From: an uncultured Acidimicrobiaceae bacterium
Lineage (GTDB): Bacteria; Actinomycetota; Acidimicrobiia; Acidimicrobiales; SZUA-35
DNA length: 64,000 nucleotides
Direction: 5' to 3'
Assembly: GCA_947259095.1 (NCBI GenBank)
Contig: CAMYLA010000017.1
Coordinates: 1 to 64,000 of the forward strand
Shown here: piece after piece, positions 44,828 through 53,651 of the stretch
Layout of the letters: each line of letters opens with the position of its first letter
Numbering within the stretch: the first letter of the stretch is position 1
Position numbers and translations under genes: made by a program
Notes under the pieces: model-generated
Databases searched by the model: none
What the model was told of the DNA's origin: nothing
What the model saw: only the letters and a program-made list of their open reading frames with translations

Positions 44828-47181
44828 GTACCTCCCGGACCCCGCTGCTGGTCGCTCCTCGCCTACGAGGTCGGGACTACGCCGAGGCCCACGCCGCCGA
44901 GACCGACCGCTGGTTCCAGGAACTGGCCGCCGACGCGCTGGAAGATCTGAGCGGCATCGCCCTGCTGGCCGTCGGCGGGTACGGCCGAGGTCAGCTGAGC
45001 CCGTTCAGCGATATCGACGTGGTGCTGGTCCACGACGAGCGCGTGGACGGTGCCCATGTGGCCGAGGCGTTGTGGTACCCGGTGTGGGACCGTGGCCTGA
45101 AAATGGGGTACGTGGTCGTCACCCCGGCCCAGGCCGAGATCCTGCTGGCCGAGGAGTTCGAGTGGGCCACCGCCCTGCTCGACACCCGGCTGATCACCGG
45201 CGAACCGCGACTGCTGGACCAGATCGATGCGCTCACCGCCGCAGCATGGCGGGATCGACGTGATGAACTGCTCGATCACCTGGCCCAGACCGTCACCACC
45301 CGCCATGAGCTTCGGGGCGACGCGGCGTTCCAGATCGAGCCCCACCTCAAAGAGGGGCGGGGTGGCCTGCGCGACGTCCACGCCATGGGCTGGGCCGAGC
45401 GGGCACTGCCCGGCTTCGCCGACGACTTCCTCCAGGAGTTGAGCGACGCCACCGACATGCTGCTGGAGGCCAGGGTCGAGCTCCACCGATTGACCGGTCG
45501 GCCCGGCGACGTGCTGACCCTCGACGACCAGGACGGGGTGGCGGCGGCCCTGGGGATCCTCGACAGCCAGGAGCTGATGTTGCAACTGGCCCTGGCGGCC
45601 AGGCGGGTCGCCTGGTACAGCGACGAGGCGTGGAGGCGATGGGAACGGGCCAAGCGGTCCTCGACCGAGCCCGGTTCCGGTGCTGGCGGCAGGGAGCTGG
45701 CGGTGCCGTCGACCACGGTCGGCGACACCTCGCAGTTCGTCGCCGACCGGGGCCTGATCGCAGTCAAACCGGGCACCGAACCCGCCACCGACCCGCTGCT
45801 GCTGTTGCGATTGGCGGTGCTGGCGGCCGAGACCGGACTGGTCATGAGCCGCAGCAGCCTGGCCGACCTGGCCGAGCACGGCGCCGAGATCGAGGCCCCG
45901 TGGCCCGCCGAGGCTCGACGGCTCTTCAGCGCCCTGTTCCTGGCCGGCCGCCCCGCCATCACCGTTGTGGAGGATCTCGATCAGTTCGGTCTGATGGAGC
46001 GGTTGTTGCCGGAGTGGGCCAACGTCCTGTGCCGGCCGCAGCGGAACGTGCTTCACACGTTCACCGTCGATCGCCATCTGTGCGAGGCGGCGGCGAACGC
46101 CTCCCAGCTGGTGTGGCGGGTCGGGCGGCCCGATCTTCTGGTGGTCGGGGCGCTCTTCCACGACCTCGGCAAGGGCTTTCCCGGCGATCACACCGAGGTC
46201 GGCATGGAGGTGATCACCGAAGTCGGCGAGCGGATGGGCTATCCGGATGACGAGCTGGCGGTGCTGGTCGACCTGTGTCGCCACCATCTCCTGCTACCGG
46301 ATGTGGCCACCCGCCGCGACCTGTCCGACCCCGGCACGATCAAGGCCGTGGCCGCGGCGGTGGACTCGGTGGCGTTCCTCGAATTGTTGGCGGCGCTGAC
46401 CGAGGCGGATTCGATCGCCACCGGCCCCTCGGCCTGGGGCTCGTGGAAGGAGGGTCTGCTGCGAGAGCTGGTGAGGCGGACCGCCCACGTGCTGGAGGGG
46501 GCCGACGTCGACGATGTGGTGGCGGCCGAGTTCCCGACCGCCGATGTTGCGGCCCTGATGGAAGACGGCAGGCGGGTGTTGAGCGGGAAGGGTTTCACCT
46601 TCACCGTCATCGAACCGGAGCGGCTTGGACTGTTCACCACCATGGCCGGTGTCCTGGCGGTCTGCGGGCTGGAGGTGCTCGATGCCTCTGCCTACTCCGA
46701 GGACCCTGTGGCCAATGGCGCCCCGGTTGTGGCCGGGCGGCCACCGATGGCCGCCTGCCAGTTCGTGGTCCAGCCGCCCCAGAGCGGCGAGGTGGACTGG
46801 GATCGGGTGATCGAGGTCGCCGAGCGGGCCCTCGATGGCCGCCTGGCGCTCCAGGCCCGGGTGGCCCGCAAGTCGAGGGAGCAGGCCCGATACCGTCGCC
46901 GCCTTGCTGCGGAACCGCCCCGGCGGGAGATCATCATCGACAACGAGATCTCCGAGGTTGCCACCGTGGTGGAGGTCCACGGCCCCGATGAGATCGGGCT
47001 GCTGTACCGCCTGACCCAAGTGGTCCGGGAGCTGCAACTCGACCTCCGATCGGCCAAGGTCCAGACCCTGGGTCCGCTGGCCGTCGACAGCTTCTACCTT
47101 CGCGACGCCAATGGCGTGAAGGTCGAGGATCCCGACCTCGTGGCCGAGCTCAGGCTGGCACTGGAAGAGACCATCAGCTGA
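44824..47181 (+). CDS. glnD: GlnD, [protein-PII] uridylyltransferase/uridylyl-removing enzyme
   Basis: A 785-residue bifunctional nitrogen sensor that modifies PII proteins. Order: nucleotidyltransferase (GGYGRGQLSPFSDIDVVL), substrate-binding helices (EGRGGLRDVHAMGWA), HD domain (HTFTVDRHLCEAA, LFHDLGKGFPGDH) and two C-terminal ACT domains (EPERLGLFTTMAGVL; GPDEIGLLYRLTQV). GTG at 44824 overlaps the previous stop by 4 bp. amtB and glnB/K, its usual neighbours, are absent. Confidence 0.93.
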   Translation: MSTSRTPLLVAPRLRGRDYAEAHAAETDRWFQELAADALEDLSGIALLAVGGYGRGQLSPFSDIDVVLVHDERVDGAHVAEALWYPVWDRGLKMGYVVVTPAQAEILLAEEFEWATALLDTRLITGEPRLLDQIDALTAAAWRDRRDELLDHLAQTVTTRHELRGDAAFQIEPHLKEGRGGLRDVHAMGWAERALPGFADDFLQELSDATDMLLEARVELHRLTGRPGDVLTLDDQDGVAAALGILDSQELMLQLALAARRVAWYSDEAWRRWERAKRSSTEPGSGAGGRELAVPSTTVGDTSQFVADRGLIAVKPGTEPATDPLLLLRLAVLAAETGLVMSRSSLADLAEHGAEIEAPWPAEARRLFSALFLAGRPAITVVEDLDQFGLMERLLPEWANVLCRPQRNVLHTFTVDRHLCEAAANASQLVWRVGRPDLLVVGALFHDLGKGFPGDHTEVGMEVITEVGERMGYPDDELAVLVDLCRHHLLLPDVATRRDLSDPGTIKAVAAAVDSVAFLELLAALTEADSIATGPSAWGSWKEGLLRELVRRTAHVLEGADVDDVVAAEFPTADVAALMEDGRRVLSGKGFTFTVIEPERLGLFTTMAGVLAVCGLEVLDASAYSEDPVANGAPVVAGRPPMAACQFVVQPPQSGEVDWDRVIEVAERALDGRLALQARVARKSREQARYRRRLAAEPPRREIIIDNEISEVATVVEVHGPDEIGLLYRLTQVVRELQLDLRSAKVQTLGPLAVDSFYLRDANGVKVEDPDLVAELRLALEETIS

Positions 47182-47969
47182 TGAGCGATCGCCGCCAACC
47201 CGGCCACACCGACGGCACAGAAGAGCCCGCCGGGCTCACCGGGCCCGCCCGCTCCGCTGCCGAGCCGGTGAACGCCGCGGCGTTGCACCGCTGGTCCGAG
47301 ACCCTGGCCTCGATCGCCAAGACCGGCCTCGGTTTCACCGACAACAGCTTCGAGGCGGAGCGCTACGAGGAGATCCTGGCGGTTGCGGCCGACATCCGGG
47401 TCGCGGCCGACCACCTGTCGGCTGAGAAGTCGGTCGACGATCGGGTGGTTGCCGACGACCTCCTGGCGTCGTGGCTGCGAAACGTCGGCTCCGGGGTTCC
47501 GGGCTACGTCACCCCAAAAGTGGCGATCGGGGCCGTGGTCGGCGACGATCAGGGCCGGATCCTGTTGATCCAGCGGGCCGACTCCGGCGTGTGGTTGTAT
47601 CCCACCGGTTGGGCCGACGTCGGCTACTCCCCGTCGGAGGTGGCGGTCAAGGAGGTCCAGGAGGAAACCGGGATCGTCTGCGAGGTGATCCGGCCGCTGG
47701 CCATCCTCGATGGGCTGCGAGCCGGCTTCAGCCGGGTGCCCCTGTACAGCCTGGTGTTCCTGTGTCGGGCCGTCGGTGGTGCCCTGGCCCCACATCCTCA
47801 GGAATGCCTGGACGCCGGCTGGTTCACCCGTACCGATTTGCCCCAGCCCTTGGCCAACTACGACCGTTGGGGTGACGCCTCGTTCGACGCCATCGAGGGT
47901 GTCGACATCGGGGTGTTGTTCGATCCGCCCCGGAACCCGGTTTGGCGGGGTACACCGGGCCACGCCTGA
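47181..47969 (+). CDS. NUDIX hydrolase with N-terminal helical domain
   Basis: A 262-residue protein. Residues ~30-100 are a helical NUDIX-N domain; the Nudix fold follows (PKVAIGAVVGDDQGRILLIQR). The Nudix box reads GWADVGYSPSEVAVKEVQEETGI, with Tyr for the first conserved Glu and Lys for Arg, as in the subfamily acting on nucleotide sugars or ADP-ribose. Starts at ATG 47181, sharing one base with the glnD TGA, so it is translationally coupled to glnD. Confidence 0.88.
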   Translation: MSDRRQPGHTDGTEEPAGLTGPARSAAEPVNAAALHRWSETLASIAKTGLGFTDNSFEAERYEEILAVAADIRVAADHLSAEKSVDDRVVADDLLASWLRNVGSGVPGYVTPKVAIGAVVGDDQGRILLIQRADSGVWLYPTGWADVGYSPSEVAVKEVQEETGIVCEVIRPLAILDGLRAGFSRVPLYSLVFLCRAVGGALAPHPQECLDAGWFTRTDLPQPLANYDRWGDASFDAIEGVDIGVLFDPPRNPVWRGTPGHA

Positions 47970-48005
47970 CCGGCTCCCGCCCCTGGCCCGGTCTGCAGGG
48001 TCGTG

Positions 48006-48848
48006 CTACTCCCGATCCCGGAGGAACTGTTCGAGCTCCTCGATCAACTCCGCTCCCGACTCGGGCCGCATGGTCCGGTCGTATTCCTCCTCCAACCGGG
48101 CGACGTAGGCCGTGGTCTCCTCGTCCTCCTCGACCAGGTCGTTGATCTGCCGCTCGTATGCTGCGGCCCCTATCTCCAGTGCGGTGCTGGGGATGGCCAG
48201 ATCGAGCAGCTGTGCCACCCGGTTCACCAGGGCCAGGGCGGCCTTGGGGGAGGTGGCGTGGGGAACGTAGCTCGGCACCGTGCCCCACAGCGAGATGGAT
48301 CCGTGCCCCGCCGACTGGAGCGCATCGTGGACAACGCCGACGATCCCGGTCGGGCCCTCATAGCTCGAAGGCTCCAGGTCGAGCTTCTCGATCAGCTCCA
48401 GGTCGTAGCCCGCGGAATAGATGGTGGCGGGCCGGGAGTGAACGACGTCGGCGATCAGTGCACCGAGCGAGATCACCATCTCGACGTCGAAATCCTCGAT
48501 CATGGCCACGATCTGATCGGTGTAGGTCCGCCACTTCAACTGGGGCTCGTTGCCGACCAGCACGATCAGGTCCCGCCCCGCAACCTCGGTGCTCACCGCG
48601 GCGAAGCTGTTCTCCGGCCACTCGATCTTGCGTTCGTTGCCCTCAAGGCGGACGTTCGGCCTGGTGGCGGTGAAGTCGTAGAACTCTTCGGGATCGATGG
48701 TGGCGAACACCTCGCCCCCGAAACGATCCCGGATGTGGCGGGCGGCCGATGAGGCGGCGTCGCCGGCATCGTTCCACCCCTCGAAGGCCAGGATCATGAT
48801 CGGACTGTCCAGATCGGGACGGTCCGCCGTCCAGTGGATTAATTCCAT
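48006..48848 (-). CDS. PAC2 family protein (proteasome-assembly-chaperone fold)
   Basis: A 280-residue protein with the PAC2 fold: ILAFEGWNDAGDAAS at the start, GALIADVVHSRPATI, a GPTGIVGVVHDALQ segment and LWGTVPSYV. Actinobacterial PAC2 proteins are common and their role is unsettled. A C-terminal Glu-rich helix ends the protein. ATG at 48848; the longer open frame upstream is antisense to the GNAT gene. Confidence 0.88.
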   Translation of the reverse strand: MELIHWTADRPDLDSPIMILAFEGWNDAGDAASSAARHIRDRFGGEVFATIDPEEFYDFTATRPNVRLEGNERKIEWPENSFAAVSTEVAGRDLIVLVGNEPQLKWRTYTDQIVAMIEDFDVEMVISLGALIADVVHSRPATIYSAGYDLELIEKLDLEPSSYEGPTGIVGVVHDALQSAGHGSISLWGTVPSYVPHATSPKAALALVNRVAQLLDLAIPSTALEIGAAAYERQINDLVEEDEETTAYVARLEEEYDRTMRPESGAELIEELEQFLRDRE

Positions 48849-48936
48849 TGCCACCACGTTACACCGAGGCGGCCGGTCGACGGCGAGCCCCGGATGCGAT
48901 CGGACCGGTGGTTGCGATGCGCTAACGTCGGTAACC

Positions 48937-49362
48937 GTGCAAATCATTGAGGTGACAGAAGCAACCGACGATCTGGTCGCCGCCTTCGAGCGGCTCATCC
49001 CCCAGCTGTCCTCGTCGAATCCGCCGCCGCCCAAGGAATTCCTGGCCGACATCGTGGCATCCCAGGCCTCCCACCTGTACATCGCCGTCGAAGACGGCGA
49101 GATCCTGGGAAGCCTGACGCTGGTGGTGTTCCCCATCCCCACCGCCATCCGGGCCTGGATCGAGGATGTGGTGGTCGATGGGGCGGCGAACGGGCGGGGG
49201 ATCGGCACCGCCCTCAACGAGCATGCCCTGGCCGAGGCCAAGGCCATGGGGGCCAGCACCGTCGACCTCACCTCCCGCCCCAGCAGGGAGGCGGCGAACC
49301 GGCTCTACCGGCGCATCGGCTTCGAAGCGCGGGAAACCAACGTCTACCGCTACAAGCTGTAG
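48937..49362 (+). CDS. GNAT family N-acetyltransferase
   Basis: A 142-residue acetyltransferase. The acetyl-CoA motif is VVVDGAANGRGIGTALNEHA (RGxGxG/A variant), with IEDVV before it and LTSRPSREAANRLYRRIGFE after it, as in RimI/AAC-type small acetyltransferases. GTG start at 48937. Substrate unknown. Confidence 0.85.
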   Translation: MQIIEVTEATDDLVAAFERLIPQLSSSNPPPPKEFLADIVASQASHLYIAVEDGEILGSLTLVVFPIPTAIRAWIEDVVVDGAANGRGIGTALNEHALAEAKAMGASTVDLTSRPSREAANRLYRRIGFEARETNVYRYKL

Positions 49363-49516
49363 ATCCCTGGCGCCGAATCGGCGTGGCGAGCGGTTTCCGG
49401 TCGGATCGCCGAGGGCGGATACCAGATCGACTGTCAATAGCTCTTGATTGCAGGTTCTATCGAGCCGGCGGCGGGGGCTCTGGGCGGTCGATGGCCGGCC
49501 GTGTCATGCTTGGTTC

Positions 49517-50689
49517 ATGTCGGATGCGCCGGTGGTCTCGATCGATCTCCAATCGTTCTGGGAGGATCCATACCCGACCCTGGCCACCATGCGGGCCGAG
49601 ACGCCGATCTGCTACGTGCCCGAACTCGGGGCCACCCTGCTGACCAGGCGCGACGACATCCACACCTGCGAGAAGAACGTCGAGGTGTTCTCGTCGGATC
49701 AGCCCGGCGGTCTGATGAACGTGCTCATGGGGCACAACATGATGCGGCGAGACGGCGAGGAGCATCGCGCCGAGCGGTTCGTCTACTACCCGGCCATCTC
49801 GCCCCGGACGGTGAAACACAGTTGGGCTGCGGTCTTTGCCGGGTTGGCCGACCATGTCCTGGACCGCCTGGCTCCGGCCGGCGCCGCCGATCTGGTGCCG
49901 GAGTTCGCAACCGCACTGAGCGGCGAGGCGCTGAAGGCCCTGACCGGTTTGACCAACATCTCGTTTCAGGAGATGGACGCCTGGAGCCAGGCCATGATCG
50001 ACGGGATTTCCAACTACGGTGGCGTGCCCGAGATCGAGGCTCGCTGTCACGCCGCAACGACGGCGATCGACGCCGCCATCGACCAACGGCTCCCGGCGCT
50101 GGAGCACGAGCCCGATCACAGCCTGTTGTCGGTGATGCTCGCATCCGGCATGGAACCCGACAAGGTGCGGGCCAATATCAAACTCACGATCTCGGGCGGC
50201 CAGAACGAGCCTCGAGACGCCATCGCCGGCGCAATCTGGGCCCTGCTGACCCACCCCGAGCAGCTGGAGCTGGTCAGCCGGGGCGAGGCCTCGTGGCTGC
50301 AGGTGTTCGAGGAGTACTGCCGTTGGGTGTCGCCGATCGGCATGTCGCCTCGGCGGGTTGCGAAGCGGTACACCTTCGGCGGCGTCAGGTTCGAACCGGA
50401 GGAGCGGGTGTTCCTCATGTTCGGTGCCGCCAACCGGGACGAGGGGCACTTCGTCCACGGCGACCGGTTCGACGTCACCCGGGACACCGGCAAGAGCCTG
50501 CACTTCGGCGCCGGTCCCCACTTCTGCGCCGGTGCCGCCGCCTCGAGGAGCCTGGTCGGCGACATTGCGCTGCCCAAGGTGTTCGATCGGCTCGGTGGAC
50601 TCCGGTTCGACCCCACCGCCCCGCCGGTCACCTTCGGTGGCTGGGCCTTTCGGGGCCCGCTGACCCTGGCGACGGTCTGGGACCGCTGA
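49517..50689 (+). CDS. Cytochrome P450
   Basis: A 390-residue class I bacterial P450. The heme loop FGAGPHFCAGAAASR carries the Cys ligand; the K-helix ExxR is EEYCR. The I-helix reads GGQNEPRDAI, lacking the usual Asp/Glu-Thr pair. Members with GGxNEPRD form a distinct subset, and substrates are mostly unknown. ATG at 49517. No ferredoxin or reductase gene is adjacent. Confidence 0.92.
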   Translation: MSDAPVVSIDLQSFWEDPYPTLATMRAETPICYVPELGATLLTRRDDIHTCEKNVEVFSSDQPGGLMNVLMGHNMMRRDGEEHRAERFVYYPAISPRTVKHSWAAVFAGLADHVLDRLAPAGAADLVPEFATALSGEALKALTGLTNISFQEMDAWSQAMIDGISNYGGVPEIEARCHAATTAIDAAIDQRLPALEHEPDHSLLSVMLASGMEPDKVRANIKLTISGGQNEPRDAIAGAIWALLTHPEQLELVSRGEASWLQVFEEYCRWVSPIGMSPRRVAKRYTFGGVRFEPEERVFLMFGAANRDEGHFVHGDRFDVTRDTGKSLHFGAGPHFCAGAAASRSLVGDIALPKVFDRLGGLRFDPTAPPVTFGGWAFRGPLTLATVWDR

Positions 50690-50726
50690 CCAAATCAGGG
50701 AGATTCGCCGGACGATCAGGTCGCCG

Positions 50727-52247
50727 TCAGCGCTCACCGTCGGTATCGCCGCCGGCCTGGACGCCGTCGCCCACCCCACTGCCGAGCAGCTGGTCGTCGC
50801 TGTCGACGACTCTGGTGGCAGGGCCGACACCGGGCAGGCGGATCAACGAGACCTCGCCGCCGCCCTCCAGCAGATACAGCTCACCTTCGGAGCCCTCACC
50901 GAAGGAGATCACGTTGGACGGGGCCCGATCGAACTGGAGATTGCCGACCACGATCCGGCCGTCGTTTGTCCGGTCGAGACCGAACACCTCGCCGGTACAG
51001 AAGTCGGCGAACAGGTAGACACCCTGGAGGGCCCGGTTGAGATCGCCCCGGTACACGTGGCCACCGGTGATCGAGCACCGACCGTTGCTGTGGTCGTAGG
51101 TGAAGACCGGCGGCACATGATCGGCCGGTGGCTCGTCCCCGTCGAAGAGCTGGTCGCCCTCCATGACCCGCCACCCGAGGTTGGCCCCCCTCCCGGCCGG
51201 GCTCGAGCCCGAGGGCAAGAGGTTGATCTCCTCCAGCAGGTCCTGCCCCACATCGCCGATCCAGAGATCGTCGGTCTCGGCGTCCCAGGAGAACCGCCAC
51301 GGATTGCGGACCCCCCACAGCCAGATCTCCGGCCGACCGTCAACGCCATCGGCGAAGGGGTTGCCGGGCGGTACCGCGTAGGGGAGGGTGTCGGTCGGGG
51401 CCGCGGGGTCGATCCGGAGGATGCTTCCCAGCAGCGTCTGGGTGTCCTGACCGCTGTTCAACGGATCGCCGCCACTGCCACCGTCGCCGAGGGCCACGTA
51501 CAGGAAGCCATCGGGGCCAAGACTGATCTGGCCCCCGTTGTGGTTGCTGAACGGCTGCTCGACCTCGAGCAGGATCCGCTCCGTACCCGGAAAGGCGCTG
51601 ATGGCCCCCATCTCGTATTCGGCGACCACCGAGTTGCCGTCGTTGTTGGTGTAGTTGACGTACAGCAGCCGACCGTCGGTGGAGAAGGCAAGGCCCAGGA
51701 GGCCACCCTCGCCTGCGGTGGTGACCCGATCGGTGATGTCGAGGACCACGGTGTCCATCAACCGCAGCGCCTGCTCGCTCCCGTCGAGGTCGGCCCGACG
51801 CTGGATCTGGCGGATCCGCCCCGGTCGCTCGGCGATCCACAGGTCGTCGCCTCCGGATCGGGCGGTCAGGGCGATGGGCGATTCCAGCTCGGCCAGGGTC
51901 AACAGCTCCAAGTCCTGGCCCAGCCACTGCGGCTCGTCCTGGAGGTCGGGCGCTTCGGCGGGAGCTGTGGTCGAGCCGGCGGCCGTCGTGGTGGTGGCCT
52001 CCTCGGGGATCGTTCGGCGGGTCGACGTCGTCGGTTCCTGGCCGGCTTCGGTCGGCCCGTCGTCGTCGGCACCGCCGACACAGGCGGCGCAGCACACCGA
52101 GGCGACGATGACTGCGGCCAGCGGCCGGAACGGAGGGCGGAAGGCCTTCTCCAACGGCCTCAGGACGGCCGCCACAAGAGCCGAGATCCCACCTCGAACG
52201 AGGGGAGAACCGGGGTTGTCCGGCGGCATGCTGCGGTTTCGGTTCAT
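50727..52247 (-). CDS. PQQ-dependent sugar dehydrogenase-like exported protein
   Basis: A 506-residue protein. A membrane-targeting segment with a Cys-rich end (VIVASVCCAACVGG) suggests an imperfect lipobox, followed by an acidic Thr-rich linker and a glucose/sorbosone-dehydrogenase six-bladed propeller: NHNGGQISLGPDGFLYVALG, GDVGQDLLEEIN, GRCSITGGHVYRG. PQQ and Ca sites lie in these loops, though many homologues have unknown substrates. ATG at 52247; the frame extends to 52310. Confidence 0.85.
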   Translation of the reverse strand: MNRNRSMPPDNPGSPLVRGGISALVAAVLRPLEKAFRPPFRPLAAVIVASVCCAACVGGADDDGPTEAGQEPTTSTRRTIPEEATTTTAAGSTTAPAEAPDLQDEPQWLGQDLELLTLAELESPIALTARSGGDDLWIAERPGRIRQIQRRADLDGSEQALRLMDTVVLDITDRVTTAGEGGLLGLAFSTDGRLLYVNYTNNDGNSVVAEYEMGAISAFPGTERILLEVEQPFSNHNGGQISLGPDGFLYVALGDGGSGGDPLNSGQDTQTLLGSILRIDPAAPTDTLPYAVPPGNPFADGVDGRPEIWLWGVRNPWRFSWDAETDDLWIGDVGQDLLEEINLLPSGSSPAGRGANLGWRVMEGDQLFDGDEPPADHVPPVFTYDHSNGRCSITGGHVYRGDLNRALQGVYLFADFCTGEVFGLDRTNDGRIVVGNLQFDRAPSNVISFGEGSEGELYLLEGGGEVSLIRLPGVGPATRVVDSDDQLLGSGVGDGVQAGGDTDGER

Positions 52248-52399
52248 CGGCTCCCGGGAACGGCTCCGAGCCGCCCATCGTCGTACTGTCCGTAGAGCAG
52301 CGTAGGACAATCCACGCTCCGCTCACGTTCATGGCGGTCGGAATCTGCCAGGGCCGCCCCGGGTCTCGGGCCCGACGGCGGGCGGTACCATTGGCAGCG

Positions 52400-52969
52400 G
52401 TGGGCTCCCGAGATCCATACGCAACGCCGGCTCCCGATCCGGTCCCGGACCCGGCATCGGCAACGCCGTCCGGGGCCGTCCTGTCGACCACATCGCAGGA
52501 ATCGTCGGAATCGAAACCATCCCTGGGGGCGGCGCTGTCGGCCAAGCTCGGCACCGAGACCGGGCTGGCCGTCCGCTATCTCGCCACCTCCGGTCTCAAC
52601 GTGGTGAACCATCAGGTGCTGCTGCAGATGGCGATCCGGTGGTGGGGCTGGAGCGGCGGTGCGGCCAACGTGTTCGCCGCCATGGTGGCGGTCATTCCCG
52701 CCTACCTGCTGAGCCGCTACTGGGTGTGGCAGGTCCAGGGTCGCCCCAGCCTGCGAGATGAGGTCATACCGTTCTGGATCATCGCCGCCATCGGATTGAT
52801 CGCCTCCACCACCATGGCCGAGCTGGCGGACCGCATCTTCGGGTCGGCCGTCATGATCTCGGTCGGCAGCCTGATCGGCTATCTGTTGGTCTGGGTGGCG
52901 AAATTCTTTGTGCTCAACCTGCTGTTCAAGAGATCGGCCGACCGTCACACCGAGGTGCCAGCGGGGTGA
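52400..52969 (+). CDS. GtrA-like membrane protein
   Basis: A 189-residue protein with about four membrane segments (VRYLATSGLNVVNHQVLL, AMVAVIPAYLLSRYWVW, FWIIAAIGLIASTTMAELAD, VGSLIGYLLVWVAKFFVLNLLF), characteristic of the GtrA/flippase-like family used with polyprenyl-linked sugars. The GTG 52400 start is preferred; TTG 52391 and ATG 52331 are in frame, but the intervening Arg-rich residues look non-coding. The next gene starts one base after its TGA. Confidence 0.8.
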   Translation: MGSRDPYATPAPDPVPDPASATPSGAVLSTTSQESSESKPSLGAALSAKLGTETGLAVRYLATSGLNVVNHQVLLQMAIRWWGWSGGAANVFAAMVAVIPAYLLSRYWVWQVQGRPSLRDEVIPFWIIAAIGLIASTTMAELADRIFGSAVMISVGSLIGYLLVWVAKFFVLNLLFKRSADRHTEVPAG

Positions 52970-52970
52970 G

Positions 52971-53624
52971 ATGCTCCACCGGTTGACCGACCAGGAGCTG
53001 CGCCACGCCGAGGAGGCCAGGGGGTTCATGCCGCCGGACGAGGGGTTGGCCCTGGCCGCGGCGGCGGCCACGGCCGAGCCGCGGCTCGGTCCGATGTTGG
53101 AGGTTGGCAGCTACTGCGGCAAGTCGGCCTGCTATGTGGGGCCGGTGGCCAGGCGGCTGGGCCTGGTCCTGTACTGCGTGGACCATCACCGAGGCTCCGA
53201 GGAGAACCAGGTCGGCTGGGAGTGGCACGAACCGGACCTGGTCGACTCCGCCGTCGACAGGATGGACACGCTGCCGTTCTTCCGCCGCACCATCCACGAC
53301 GCCGGGCTGGAAGATGTGGTGTTCGCAATCGTCGGCGACTCACCGACGGTGGCCCGGCACTGGACGACGGGGCTGTCGCTGCTGTTCATCGACGGCGGCC
53401 ACGGCGAGGAACCGGCCAGGCTCGACTACCAGCTGTGGACCCCGGCCGTCGCCCCCGGCGGCCTCCTGGTGATCCACGACGTCTTCCCCGACCCGGCCGA
53501 CGGAGGTCGCCCGCCGTACGAGCACATCTACCGCCCGGCGCTTCGATCCGGCCGGTTCACCGAGGTGTCGGCCACCGGGTCGCTCCGGGTACTGCAGCGG
53601 GTCGACGACGACTCCAGAGATTGA
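52971..53624 (+). CDS. Class I SAM-dependent methyltransferase
   Basis: A 217-residue protein with SAM motif I MLEVGSYCGKSACYVG, motif II-like YCVDHHRGSEEN and FIDGGHGEEPARLDYQLW, as in methyltransf_24 enzymes. Co-transcribed with the GtrA gene (one-base gap). Convergent with the alpha/alpha-barrel gene. Probably modifies an envelope glycan or lipid, by context only. Confidence 0.85.
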   Translation: MLHRLTDQELRHAEEARGFMPPDEGLALAAAAATAEPRLGPMLEVGSYCGKSACYVGPVARRLGLVLYCVDHHRGSEENQVGWEWHEPDLVDSAVDRMDTLPFFRRTIHDAGLEDVVFAIVGDSPTVARHWTTGLSLLFIDGGHGEEPARLDYQLWTPAVAPGGLLVIHDVFPDPADGGRPPYEHIYRPALRSGRFTEVSATGSLRVLQRVDDDSRD

Positions 53625-53651
53625 TGGCCCGGGACTGACCACCCGGCCGGA

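Noticed and set aside
44863..46287. 474-codon minus-strand frame across glnD
   Set aside because: Antisense to the GlnD catalytic domains, with no recognisable product.
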